Positions 48,655 to 57,105 of a DNA stretch of 64,000 bases are shown here, piece after piece. Where the stretch lies: contig NZ_BMVR01000008.1 in NCBI RefSeq assembly GCF_014650815.1, positions 248,001 through 312,000 of the forward strand. Reading direction: 5' to 3'. The notes under the pieces are model-generated. The model was given only the letters and a program-made list of their open reading frames with translations. It was not told the DNA's origin and did not search any database. The stretch comes from Streptomyces flavofungini (GTDB taxonomy: Bacteria; Actinomycetota; Actinomycetes; Streptomycetales; Streptomycetaceae). The number at the start of each line of letters is the position of its first letter. The stretch's first letter is position 1. Made by a program: the position numbers and the translations under genes.

Positions 48655-50319
48655 CTACCGGACGAAGACTCCCGACTGGCCGGCCAGATCGAGGAAGTAC
48701 TGCGGCGCCACACCGAGCACCAGCGTCACCGCTACCCCGACCCCGATCGCCGTCATCGTCAGCGGCGACGGCACGGCGACCGTCGGGCCGTCCGCCTTCG
48801 GCTCGCTGAAGAACATCAGGACGATCACGCGGATGTAGAAGAACGCCGCGATCGCGGACGAGATCACACCGACCACGACCAGCGCGCCCGCGCCCCCCTC
48901 GGCAGCCGCCTTGAACACCGCGAACTTCCCCGAGAACCCGGAGGTCAGCGGGATGCCCGCGAAGGCGAGGAGGAAGACGGCGAACACCGCGGCGACCAGC
49001 GGCGAGCGGCGGCCGAGCCCCGCCCACTTCGACAGGTGTGTCGCCTCGCCGCCCGCGTCCCGTACGAGCGTGACCACCGCGAACGCGCCGATCGTCACGA
49101 AGGAGTACGCACCCAGGTAGAACAGCACCGACGAGACGCCGTCCTCGGTCGTCGCGATGACACCCGCGAGGATGAAGCCCGCGTGCGCGATCGACGAGTA
49201 CGCGAGGAGCCGCTTGATGTCGGTCTGGGTGATCGCGACGATAGCGCCGCCCAGCATCGTGATCACGGCGACGCCGTACATCACCGGCCGCCAGTCCCAG
49301 CGCAGCCCCGGCAGCACCACGTAAAGGAGACGAAGCAGCGCGCCGAACGCGGCCACCTTCGTCGCCGCCGCCATGAAGCCCGTCACCGGCGTGGGCGCGC
49401 CCTGGTAGACGTCGGGCGTCCACATGTGGAACGGCACCGCGCCGACCTTGAAGAGCAGGCCCATCACGATCATCGCGGAGCCGATGAGGAGCAGCGCGTC
49501 GTTGCCCATGGTGCCCGCGAGGGCGGGGTCGACCGTGGTGATCGTGCCGTCGACGACCTTCGCGACGGTGCCGTACGACACCGAGCCCGCGTAGCCGTAG
49601 ATCAGCGCGATGCCGAACAGGGTGAACGCGGAGGCGAAGGCGCCGAGGAGGAAGTACTTCACGGCCGCTTCCTGCGACATGAGCCGCTTGCGGCGCGCCA
49701 GGGCGCACAGCAGGTACAGCGGCAGCGAGAAGACTTCCAGGGCGATGAAGAAGGTCAGCAGGTCGTTCGCCGAGGGGAAGACCAGCATGCCGCCGATGGC
49801 GAACAGCGCCAGCGGGAACACCTCGGTGGTGGCGAATCCGGCCTTGGTGGCGGCCTGTTCGCCCGGGCTGCCGGGCACGGCTCCGGCCTGCGCCACGAAG
49901 GAGTCGACGCGGTTGCCGTGCGCCACCGGGTCGAGCCTGCGCTCCGCGAAGGTGAAGATCGCGACCATTCCGGCGAGGAGAATGGTGCCCTGCAGGAACA
50001 GCGCGGGACCGTCGACGGCGATGGCGCCCATCGCCGCGATGCGGGCCTTCGTGGTGCCGTAGCCCCCGGCCGCGAGGGCGACGACCGCGGCGAAGGCGGC
50101 GGCGAGGGCGACGACGGCCACGAACAACTGGGCGTAGTAACGGGACTTGCGCGGCACGAAGGCTTCGATGAGCACTCCGATGACGGCGGCGCCGATGACG
50201 ATCAAGGTCGGCGCGAGCTGGCCGTACTCGATGTTCGGCGCGTCGATCTTGTCGATGCCATCGTTCACAGACGCCGCGGCCGTCGTTGTCCACAGGCTGT
50301 GGACGGCTGTCGCACTCAC
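48655..50319 (-). CDS. nuoN1: NuoN1, antiporter-like subunit of complex I
   Basis: Last subunit of the complete complex I, 554 residues. It has ALEVFSLPLYLLCALARRKR (conserved Glu), KVGAVPFHMWTPDVYQGAPT and IKRLLAYSSIAHAGFILAGV. Start GTG 50319 overlaps the nuoM1 stop (GTGA). The N-terminus (MSATAVHSLWTTTAAASVN) is hydrophilic and encoded by the DnaA-box-like palindrome. The C-terminus ends in a short soluble tail. Confidence 0.96.
   Translation of the reverse strand: MSATAVHSLWTTTAAASVNDGIDKIDAPNIEYGQLAPTLIVIGAAVIGVLIEAFVPRKSRYYAQLFVAVVALAAAFAAVVALAAGGYGTTKARIAAMGAIAVDGPALFLQGTILLAGMVAIFTFAERRLDPVAHGNRVDSFVAQAGAVPGSPGEQAATKAGFATTEVFPLALFAIGGMLVFPSANDLLTFFIALEVFSLPLYLLCALARRKRLMSQEAAVKYFLLGAFASAFTLFGIALIYGYAGSVSYGTVAKVVDGTITTVDPALAGTMGNDALLLIGSAMIVMGLLFKVGAVPFHMWTPDVYQGAPTPVTGFMAAATKVAAFGALLRLLYVVLPGLRWDWRPVMYGVAVITMLGGAIVAITQTDIKRLLAYSSIAHAGFILAGVIATTEDGVSSVLFYLGAYSFVTIGAFAVVTLVRDAGGEATHLSKWAGLGRRSPLVAAVFAVFLLAFAGIPLTSGFSGKFAVFKAAAEGGAGALVVVGVISSAIAAFFYIRVIVLMFFSEPKADGPTVAVPSPLTMTAIGVGVAVTLVLGVAPQYFLDLAGQSGVFVR
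50286..50306. other. Inverted DnaA-box-like pair inside the nuoN1 start region
   Basis: TTGTCCACA, the Streptomyces form of the DnaA box, at 50286-50294, followed after 3 bases by TGTGGACGG in opposite orientation. The sequence is also coding, for residues 5-12 of NuoN1. Confidence 0.35.
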
Positions 50320-51887
50320 TTGGCGGCCTCCACGTCGGGCTTGGGGTCCTTCTTCTGTACGTCGGACATGGTGTGCTTGACCGCGGGGTTCACCAGCTCG
50401 GTGACCGGCTTCGGATAGACACCGAGGACGATCAGGAGGGCGATCAGCGGGGCCACCACGGCCAGTTCGCGCACCTTCAGGTCGGGCATCGACGCGACTT
50501 CCGGCTTCACCGGGCCCGTCATCGTCCGCTGGTAGAGCACGAGGGTGTAGAGCGCGGCGAGCACGATGCCGAAGGTCGCGATGATCCCGACCGCCGGATA
50601 GCGCGCGAACGTGCCCACCAGGACCAGGAACTCACTCACGAAGGGCGCGAGTCCCGGCAGCGACAGCGTGGCCAGACCGCCGATCAGGAAGGTGCCCGCG
50701 AGCACTGGCGCCACCTTCTGCACTCCTCCGTAGTCCGCGATCAGACGCGAGCCGCGGCGGGAGATCAGGAAGCCGGCGACCAGCATCAGGGCGGCCGTGG
50801 AGATGCCGTGGTTGACCATGTAGAGCGTCGCGCCGGACTGCCCCTGGGACGTCATCGCGAAGATGCCGAGGATGATGAACCCGAAGTGCGAGATCGACGC
50901 GTACGCCACCAGGCGCTTGATGTCGCGCTGGCCGACGGCGAGCAGCGCTCCGTAGACGATGCTCACCAACGCCAGGACGAGGATGACGGGCGTCGCCCAC
51001 TTGCTGGCCTCCGGGAACAACTGGAGGCAGAAGCGCAGCATCGCGAACGTGCCGACCTTGTCGACCACTGCCGTGATCAGCACGGCGACCGGGGCCGTGG
51101 CCTCGCCCATCGCGTTCGGCAGCCAGGTGTGCAGCGGCCACAGCGGGGCCTTCACCGCGAAGGCGAAGAAGAAGCCGAGGAACAGCAGTCGCTCGGTGTT
51201 GGTCGCCATGTCCAGCGAGCCGTTGGCCCGCGCTTCGGCGATCTCCTGGAGCGAGAAGTTCCCGGCGACTACGTAGAGCCCGATCACGGCGGCCAGCATG
51301 ATGAGGCCGCCGACCAGGTTGTAGAGCAGGAACTTCACGGCCGCGTACGAGCGTTGTGCCGAGGCGTTCTCGTCGCTGCCCGAGTGGGCGCGGTCTCCGA
51401 AGCCGCCGATGAGGAAGTACATCGGGATGAGCATGGCTTCGAAGAAGATGTAGAAGAGGAAGACGTCGGTGGCCTCGAAGGAGATGATCACCATCGCCTC
51501 GACGGCCAGGATCAGGGCGAAGAAGCCCTGAGTCGGCCGCCAGCGCGACGACTTCGTTTCCAGGGGGTCGGCGTCGTGCCAGCCCGCCAAGATGATGAAG
51601 GGGATCAGCAGGGCGGTGAGCGCGATCAGGGCGACGCCGATGCCGTCGACCCCGAGTTCGTACCGCACCCCGAAGTCCTTGATCCAGGCGCGTGATTCGG
51701 TCAGTTGATAGCGGTCACCGTCCGGGTCGAACCGGACGGCGACCACGACGGCCAGCGCGAGCGTGGCCAGCGAGAAGAACAGCGCGAGCCACTTGGCGGC
51801 GGTCCGCCGGGCGGCCGGGACGGCCGCCGTGGCGATCGCGCCGACCGCGGGAAGCGCGGCCGTCGCTGTCAGCAGAGGAAACGACAT
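50316..51887 (-). CDS. nuoM1: NuoM1, proton-pumping subunit of complex I
   Basis: 523 residues, ATG 51887 (MSFPLLTATAALPAVG), 5 bases after the nuoL1 stop. Channel Glu in FYIFFEAMLIPMYFLIGGFG; VKAPLWPLHTWLPNAMGEAT and IKRLVAYASISHFGFIILGI are the paired broken-helix and lysine segments. It is clearly homologous to NuoM2 but diverged, so the two clusters are old paralogues and not a recent duplication. Confidence 0.97.
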   Translation of the reverse strand: MSFPLLTATAALPAVGAIATAAVPAARRTAAKWLALFFSLATLALAVVVAVRFDPDGDRYQLTESRAWIKDFGVRYELGVDGIGVALIALTALLIPFIILAGWHDADPLETKSSRWRPTQGFFALILAVEAMVIISFEATDVFLFYIFFEAMLIPMYFLIGGFGDRAHSGSDENASAQRSYAAVKFLLYNLVGGLIMLAAVIGLYVVAGNFSLQEIAEARANGSLDMATNTERLLFLGFFFAFAVKAPLWPLHTWLPNAMGEATAPVAVLITAVVDKVGTFAMLRFCLQLFPEASKWATPVILVLALVSIVYGALLAVGQRDIKRLVAYASISHFGFIILGIFAMTSQGQSGATLYMVNHGISTAALMLVAGFLISRRGSRLIADYGGVQKVAPVLAGTFLIGGLATLSLPGLAPFVSEFLVLVGTFARYPAVGIIATFGIVLAALYTLVLYQRTMTGPVKPEVASMPDLKVRELAVVAPLIALLIVLGVYPKPVTELVNPAVKHTMSDVQKKDPKPDVEAAK

Positions 51888-51892
51888 CGGTA

Positions 51893-53794
51893 TCAGACCG
51901 CCCTCATCAGCAGGGTCGCGGCGATGAGGACCGCCGCGCCGCCGAACATCGAGACCGCGTAGCTGCGGGCGTAGCCGTTCTGCAGCTTGCGCAGCCGTCC
52001 GGAGAGCCCGCCGACCGAGGCCGCCGTGCCATTGACCACGCCGTCGACCAGGGTGTGGTCGACGTACACCAGGGAGCGCGTGAGGTGCTCGCCGCCGCGC
52101 ACCAGGACCACGTGGTTGAAGTCGTCCTGGAGCAGGTCGCGCCGGGCCGCGCGGGTGAGCAGCGAGCCGCGCGGGGCGACCACGGGCACCGGGCGGCGGC
52201 CGTACTGGAGCCAGGCCAGGGTGACGCCGATGACCAGGACCACCATGGTGGCGCCCGTGACCGTGGCGGCGCTCAGCGGGGAGTCGCCGTGGTCGTGGTG
52301 CGTGACCGGCTCCAGCCAGTGCATGAAGCGGTCGCCGACGCTGAAGAAGCCACCGGCGAACACCGATCCGAAGGCGAGCAGGATCATCGGGATCGTCATG
52401 GACTTCGGCGACTCGTGCGGATGCGGCGCGTTGCCCTCCGCGTCCGGCTGCCAGCGCTTCTCTCCGAAGAAGGTCAGGAGCATCACGCGTGTCATGTAGT
52501 ACGCCGTGATGGCCGCGCCGAGCAGCGCCACGGAGCCGAGGATCCAGCCCTCCGTACCACCCTTGGCGAACGCCGCCTCGATGATCTTGTCCTTGGAGAA
52601 GAAGCCGGACAGGCCCGGGAAGCCGATGATGGCGAGGTAGCCGAGACCGAAGGTCACGAAGGTCACCGGCATGTACTTGCGCAGGCCCCCGTACTTCCGC
52701 ATGTCCACCTCGTCGTTCATGCCGTGCATGACCGAACCGGCGCCGAGGAAGAGCCCGGCCTTGAAGAAGCCGTGCGTCACCAGGTGCATGATCGCGAAGA
52801 CATAGCCGATGGGGCCGAGGCCCGCGGCCAAGATCATGTAGCCGATCTGGGACATCGTCGAACCGGCGAGGGCCTTCTTGATGTCGTCCTTCGCGCAACC
52901 GACGATCGCACCGAAGAGGAGCGTCACGGCGCCCACGACGGTGACGGCCAACTGCGCGTCCGGGGCACCGTTGAAGATCTCCCCGGAGCGCACGATCAGA
53001 TACACACCGGCGGTCACCATCGTCGCCGCGTGGATCAGGGCCGAGACCGGGGTCGGGCCCTCCATCGCGTCCCCGAGCCAGGACTGCAGCGGCACCTGCG
53101 CGGACTTGCCGCACGCCGCCAGCAGCAGCATCAGGCCGATCGCCGTCAGCTTGCCCTCGCTCGTCTCACCGGTGGCCTCCAGGACGGGTTCGAAGGCGAA
53201 CGTCCCGAAGGTGGTGAACATCAGCATGATGGCGATCGACAGGCCCATGTCGCCGACGCGGTTGACCAGGAAGGCCTTCTTGGCCGCGGTGGCCGCGCTG
53301 GGCTTGTGCTGCCAGAACCCGATCAGGAGGTACGAGGCGAGGCCCACGCCCTCCCAGCCGACGTACAGGAGCAGGTAGTTGTCGGCGAGGACCAGCAGGA
53401 GCATCGCCGCGAGGAACAGGTTCAGGTAGCCGAAGAAGCGGCGGCGGCGCTCGTCATGCTCCATGTACCCGATCGAGTACAGGTGGATCAGCGTGCCCAC
53501 GCCGGAGATCAGCAGGACGAACGTCACCGACAGCTGGTCGAGCTGGAAGGCGACGTCCGCCTGGAAGCCCTCTACGGGGATCCAGCTGAACAAGTGCTGG
53601 TGCAGGGACCGGTCCTCGGCCCCCTTGCCGAGCATGTCGGTGAAGAGCACGAGCCCGATCACGAAGGAGACGGCCGCGAGCGCCGTGCCGATCCAGTGGC
53701 CCACTCGGTCCAACCGGCGCCCGCCGCACAGCAGTACGGCCGCTCCCAGCAGAGGCGCCGCTACCAGCAGCGCAATCAAATTCTCTGTGTCCAC
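51893..53794 (-). CDS. nuoL1: NuoL1, proton-pumping subunit of complex I
   Basis: 633 residues, GTG 53794 (VDTENLIALLVAAPLLG). VGWEGVGLASYLLIGFW, PLQSWLGDAMEGPTPVSALI and DIKKALAGSTMSQIGYMILA are the standard NuoL landmarks, followed by the long C-terminal arm. The gap to nuoK1 is 15 bases. Compared with NuoL2 it has full conservation of the proton-channel residues and fewer alanine-rich stretches. Confidence 0.97.
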   Translation of the reverse strand: MDTENLIALLVAAPLLGAAVLLCGGRRLDRVGHWIGTALAAVSFVIGLVLFTDMLGKGAEDRSLHQHLFSWIPVEGFQADVAFQLDQLSVTFVLLISGVGTLIHLYSIGYMEHDERRRRFFGYLNLFLAAMLLLVLADNYLLLYVGWEGVGLASYLLIGFWQHKPSAATAAKKAFLVNRVGDMGLSIAIMLMFTTFGTFAFEPVLEATGETSEGKLTAIGLMLLLAACGKSAQVPLQSWLGDAMEGPTPVSALIHAATMVTAGVYLIVRSGEIFNGAPDAQLAVTVVGAVTLLFGAIVGCAKDDIKKALAGSTMSQIGYMILAAGLGPIGYVFAIMHLVTHGFFKAGLFLGAGSVMHGMNDEVDMRKYGGLRKYMPVTFVTFGLGYLAIIGFPGLSGFFSKDKIIEAAFAKGGTEGWILGSVALLGAAITAYYMTRVMLLTFFGEKRWQPDAEGNAPHPHESPKSMTIPMILLAFGSVFAGGFFSVGDRFMHWLEPVTHHDHGDSPLSAATVTGATMVVLVIGVTLAWLQYGRRPVPVVAPRGSLLTRAARRDLLQDDFNHVVLVRGGEHLTRSLVYVDHTLVDGVVNGTAASVGGLSGRLRKLQNGYARSYAVSMFGGAAVLIAATLLMRAV

Positions 53795-53809
53795 GGTGCT
53801 AGCGACCCC

Positions 53810-54109
53810 TTACAGCTTCATCAGGCTGGCGTCGTCGACCGAGGCCGAGTGACGGGAGCGGAACAGCGACACGATGATCGCGAGCCCGACCACGACTTCC
53901 GCGGCGGCGACGACCATCGTGAAGAAGGCGATGATCTGGCCGTCCAGGTTGCCGTGCAGCCGGGCGAAGGCGACGAACGCGAGGTTGCAGGCGTTCAGCA
54001 TCAGCTCGACGCACATGAAGACGACGATCACGTTCCGCCGGATCAGCACGCCGGTGGCGCCGATCGCGAACAGCAGGGCCGCCAGATACAGGTAGTTGAC
54101 GGGATTCAC
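53810..54109 (-). CDS. nuoK1: NuoK1, membrane subunit of complex I
   Basis: 99 residues, the normal NuoK length, with both buried glutamates (VFMCVELMLNACNLAFVAFA and MVVAAAEVVVGLAIIVSLF). ATG 54109 overlaps the nuoJ1 stop. It has none of the acidic tail seen in NuoK2. Confidence 0.97.
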   Translation of the reverse strand: MNPVNYLYLAALLFAIGATGVLIRRNVIVVFMCVELMLNACNLAFVAFARLHGNLDGQIIAFFTMVVAAAEVVVGLAIIVSLFRSRHSASVDDASLMKL

Positions 54110-54993
54110 TTCGACGCCTCCTCGGTCTGCTCGCCCGCCGCCGCGGCGACCGGGTCGGACGCGGACTCGCCGGCCCTGCCGCTGCCCGTACGGAGCGGTC
54201 CTGGCCGCTCCAGGCGGTCCGAGGCGCGCTGCTCCAGGGCCCGCAGGTCGTTCAGCGCCTCGCTGGAGACGTCACGGATCTGGCCGCGCTCACGCAGCGT
54301 CTGGTTGACCGTGAGCTCCGAGGGGGTGCCGTCGGGGAGCAGGCCCGCGATGTCCACCGCGTTGTGCCGGGCGTACACACCCGGGGCGGGCAGCGGCGGC
54401 AGGTGCTTGCCCGCGCGCACGCGCTCCTCGGCGCGCTCGCGCTGGGTCTTGGCGCGCTCCGTGCGCTCGCGGTGGGTGAGGACCATCGCGCCGACCGTCG
54501 CCGTGATCAGCAGGGCGCCGGTGATCTCGAAGGCGAAGACGTACTTCGTGAAGATGAGGGCCGCGAGCCCCTCCACGTTGCCGTTCGCGTTCGCCTTGGC
54601 CAGGCCGTTGAAGTCCTTCAGGGAGGCGTTGCCGATGCCCGCGAACAGCAGGATGGCGAAGCCGAATCCGCACAGGGCCGCCAGCCAGCGCTGACCCTTG
54701 ATGGTCTCCTTCAGGGAGTCGGCGGCGGTGACACCGACGAGCATGACCACGAAGAGGAACAGCATCATGATCGCGCCGGTGTAGACCACGATCTGGACGA
54801 TGCCCAGGAAGTACGCGCCGTTGGCCAGGTAGAACACCGCGAGGATGATCATGGTCCCGGCGAGACAGAGCGCGCTGTGCACCGCCTTGCGCATCAGGAT
54901 CGTGCACAGCGCGCCGATCACGGCGACCGTGCCGAGCACCCAGAACTGCAGGGCCTCGCCGGTGGAGGTGGTGTAGGCCGCGACGGCGGTCAT
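54106..54993 (-). CDS. nuoJ1: NuoJ1, membrane subunit of complex I
   Basis: 295 residues, longer than most NuoJ (about 170-200) because of a charged cytoplasmic C-terminal region (THRERTERAKTQRERAEERV onward, then RGQIRDVSSEALNDLRALEQ). The helical core has FLGIVQIVVYTGAIMMLFLF. ATG 54993 overlaps the nuoI1 stop. Both NuoJ proteins of this genome carry long tails, but with unrelated sequences. Confidence 0.96.
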   Translation of the reverse strand: MTAVAAYTTSTGEALQFWVLGTVAVIGALCTILMRKAVHSALCLAGTMIILAVFYLANGAYFLGIVQIVVYTGAIMMLFLFVVMLVGVTAADSLKETIKGQRWLAALCGFGFAILLFAGIGNASLKDFNGLAKANANGNVEGLAALIFTKYVFAFEITGALLITATVGAMVLTHRERTERAKTQRERAEERVRAGKHLPPLPAPGVYARHNAVDIAGLLPDGTPSELTVNQTLRERGQIRDVSSEALNDLRALEQRASDRLERPGPLRTGSGRAGESASDPVAAAAGEQTEEASK

Positions 54994-55718
54994 GCGCCCA
55001 CCCCCTGCTCGCGCGAGGCCCCGGCCCCTTCACCGGAGCCGGTCCCCTCGGCGGCGCCCTCTCCGGAGACGGGCTTCTCACCCTTGGAGACGGCCACTTG
55101 GGGCACCGTGCCCGGCGCGGCCTGGGTGACCAGGCCGCGGTAGTAGTCGCCCTCGTCCATGCCGGGGTAGATCGCGTGCGGCGAGTCGACCATGTCCTCT
55201 TCGAGGCCGGCGAGGAGCTGCTCCTTGGTGTAGATCAGGTTCTCGCGGCTGCTGTCGGCGAGCTCGAACTCGTTCGTCATCGTCAGCGCGCGCGTGGGGC
55301 ACGCCTCGATGCACAGGCCGCAGAGGATGCAGCGGGCGTAGTTGATCTGGTAGACGCGGCCGTACCGCTCGCCCGGGGAGTAGCGCTCCTCTTCGGTGTT
55401 GTCCGCGCCCTCCACGTAGATGGCGTCCGCGGGGCAGGCCCAGGCGCACAGCTCGCAGCCAATGCATTTCTCCAGGCCGTCCGGATGGCGGTTGAGCTGG
55501 TGCCGGCCGTGGAACCGGGGTGCGGTGGTCTTCTGCTGCTCCGGATACTGCTCGGTCAGCCGCTTCTTGAACATGGCCTTGAAGGTCACGCCGAAGCCCG
55601 CGACGGGGTTCTGGAACCCCTGGTTGGACTGGTTCGACTGCTGCGGGTCGGCCGCCTGCTGCTGCTCGGGCAGCTGCGAGCGCTTCGGCCGGTCCGGCAT
55701 GTTCGACTGCTCAGCCAT
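54990..55718 (-). CDS. nuoI1: NuoI1, 8Fe-8S subunit of complex I
   Basis: 242 residues. Cluster motifs CIGCELCAWACP and CILCGLCIEACP are intact. A Gln/Asn-rich leader (QQQAADPQQSNQSNQGFQNP) precedes the core and a Gly/Glu tail follows. ATG 55718 has AGGAGG six bases upstream, the best ribosome site in the operon, and overlaps nuoH1 by 8 bases. It carries electrons from NuoG to NuoB. Confidence 0.97.
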   Translation of the reverse strand: MAEQSNMPDRPKRSQLPEQQQAADPQQSNQSNQGFQNPVAGFGVTFKAMFKKRLTEQYPEQQKTTAPRFHGRHQLNRHPDGLEKCIGCELCAWACPADAIYVEGADNTEEERYSPGERYGRVYQINYARCILCGLCIEACPTRALTMTNEFELADSSRENLIYTKEQLLAGLEEDMVDSPHAIYPGMDEGDYYRGLVTQAAPGTVPQVAVSKGEKPVSGEGAAEGTGSGEGAGASREQGVGA

Positions 55719-57105
55719 CGGACGCCTCCTTTCCGTCACTTTGAGTATCGGGCCCACCACTGACAATCAGCTCCCGCTCGTGGCGCGGGCGTCGGCGCGG
55801 CACGGGCGGCAGGGTCTGCCCGGGTAGCGGCGGCACCGGGAATCCGCCGGCCATCGGGTCGAAGGCACCGGACGCCTCGGACTCGGAGTCCTCGGCCGCC
55901 TCCTGCTTCTCGCGCTTGTCGCGGAAGATGTCGATGAGTACGGAGAGCAACAACAGGGCGAGCACTCCGCCGCCTACGTAGAGCGCGATCTCGCTGAAGT
56001 CGTAGTCCTCGTTGCGCAGCGCCCGCACCGTGGCGACGAGCATGAGCCACACCACCGACACCGGGATGAGGACCTTCCAGCCGAGCTTCATCAGCTGGTC
56101 GTAGCGCACGCGCGGCAGCGTGCCGCGCAGCCAGATGAAGAAGAACAACAGCAGCTGGACCTTGATCACGAACCAGGCCATCGGCCACCAGCCGTGGTTC
56201 GCGCCCTCCCAGAAGGTGCTGATGGGCCAGGGAGCCCGCCAGCCGCCCAGGAAGAGCGTCACGGACACGGCCGAGACGGTGATCATGTTGATGTACTCGG
56301 CGAGCATGAAGATCGCGAACTTGATCGACGAGTACTCGGTGTTGAAGCCGCCGACGAGGTCGCCCTCGGACTCCGGCATGTCGAACGGGGCGCGGTTGGT
56401 CTCACCGATCATCGTCACGATGTAGATCAGGAACGAGACCGGGAGCAGCAGGACGTACCAGCGGCCCTCCTGCGCCTCGACGATCCGCGACGTCGACATC
56501 GACCCGGAGTACAGGAAGACGGAGGCGAACGCGGCGCCCATCGCGATCTCGTAGGAGATCATCTGCGCGCACGAGCGGAGGCCGCCGAGCAGCGGGTACG
56601 TGGAGCCGGAGCTCCAGCCCGCGAGCACGATGCCGTAGATGCCGACCGAGGCGACCGCGAGGATGTAGAGCATCGCGATCGGCAGGTCGGTGAGCTGCAT
56701 CGTGGTGCGGTGCCCGAAGATCGACACTTCGTTGCCCGCGGGCCCGAAGGGGATCACCGCGATCGCCATGAAGGCCGGAATGGCGGCGACGACCGGCGCG
56801 AGGATGTAGACCACCTTGTCCGCGCGCTTGACGACCAGGTCTTCCTTCAGCATCAGCTTGATGCCGTCGGCGAGGGACTGGAGCATGCCCCAGGGGCCGT
56901 GCCGGTTCGGGCCGATGCGCAACTGCATCCAGGCGACGACCTTGCGCTCCCACACGATGGAGAACAGCACCATCACCATCAGGAACGCGAAGCAGAAGAC
57001 GGCCTTGAGGCCGATCAGCCACCACGGGTCCCGGCCGAACATCGACAGGTCCTCGGCCGCGAGCGGCACCGATGCCTGCGCGGTGTGCACTGCCTGCAGC
57101 ATCAC
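55711..57105 (-). CDS. nuoH1: NuoH1, quinone-chamber subunit of complex I
   Basis: 464 residues with the NuoH core (VAWMQLRIGPNRHGPWGMLQ; GETNRAPFDMPESEGDLVGG; FNTEYSS; WLRGTLPRVRYDQLM) and an additional last helix plus a soluble Pro/Arg-rich tail of about 80 residues. GTG 57105 overlaps the nuoG1 stop as GTGA; ATG 57102 is the next codon and equally possible. Confidence 0.96.
   Translation of the reverse strand: MMLQAVHTAQASVPLAAEDLSMFGRDPWWLIGLKAVFCFAFLMVMVLFSIVWERKVVAWMQLRIGPNRHGPWGMLQSLADGIKLMLKEDLVVKRADKVVYILAPVVAAIPAFMAIAVIPFGPAGNEVSIFGHRTTMQLTDLPIAMLYILAVASVGIYGIVLAGWSSGSTYPLLGGLRSCAQMISYEIAMGAAFASVFLYSGSMSTSRIVEAQEGRWYVLLLPVSFLIYIVTMIGETNRAPFDMPESEGDLVGGFNTEYSSIKFAIFMLAEYINMITVSAVSVTLFLGGWRAPWPISTFWEGANHGWWPMAWFVIKVQLLLFFFIWLRGTLPRVRYDQLMKLGWKVLIPVSVVWLMLVATVRALRNEDYDFSEIALYVGGGVLALLLLSVLIDIFRDKREKQEAAEDSESEASGAFDPMAGGFPVPPLPGQTLPPVPRRRPRHERELIVSGGPDTQSDGKEASDG

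Noticed and set aside
50316..53114. A 932-codon frame covering nuoM1 and part of nuoL1
   Set aside because: Only its last 523 codons are NuoM1; the upstream part is the wrong frame of nuoL1.
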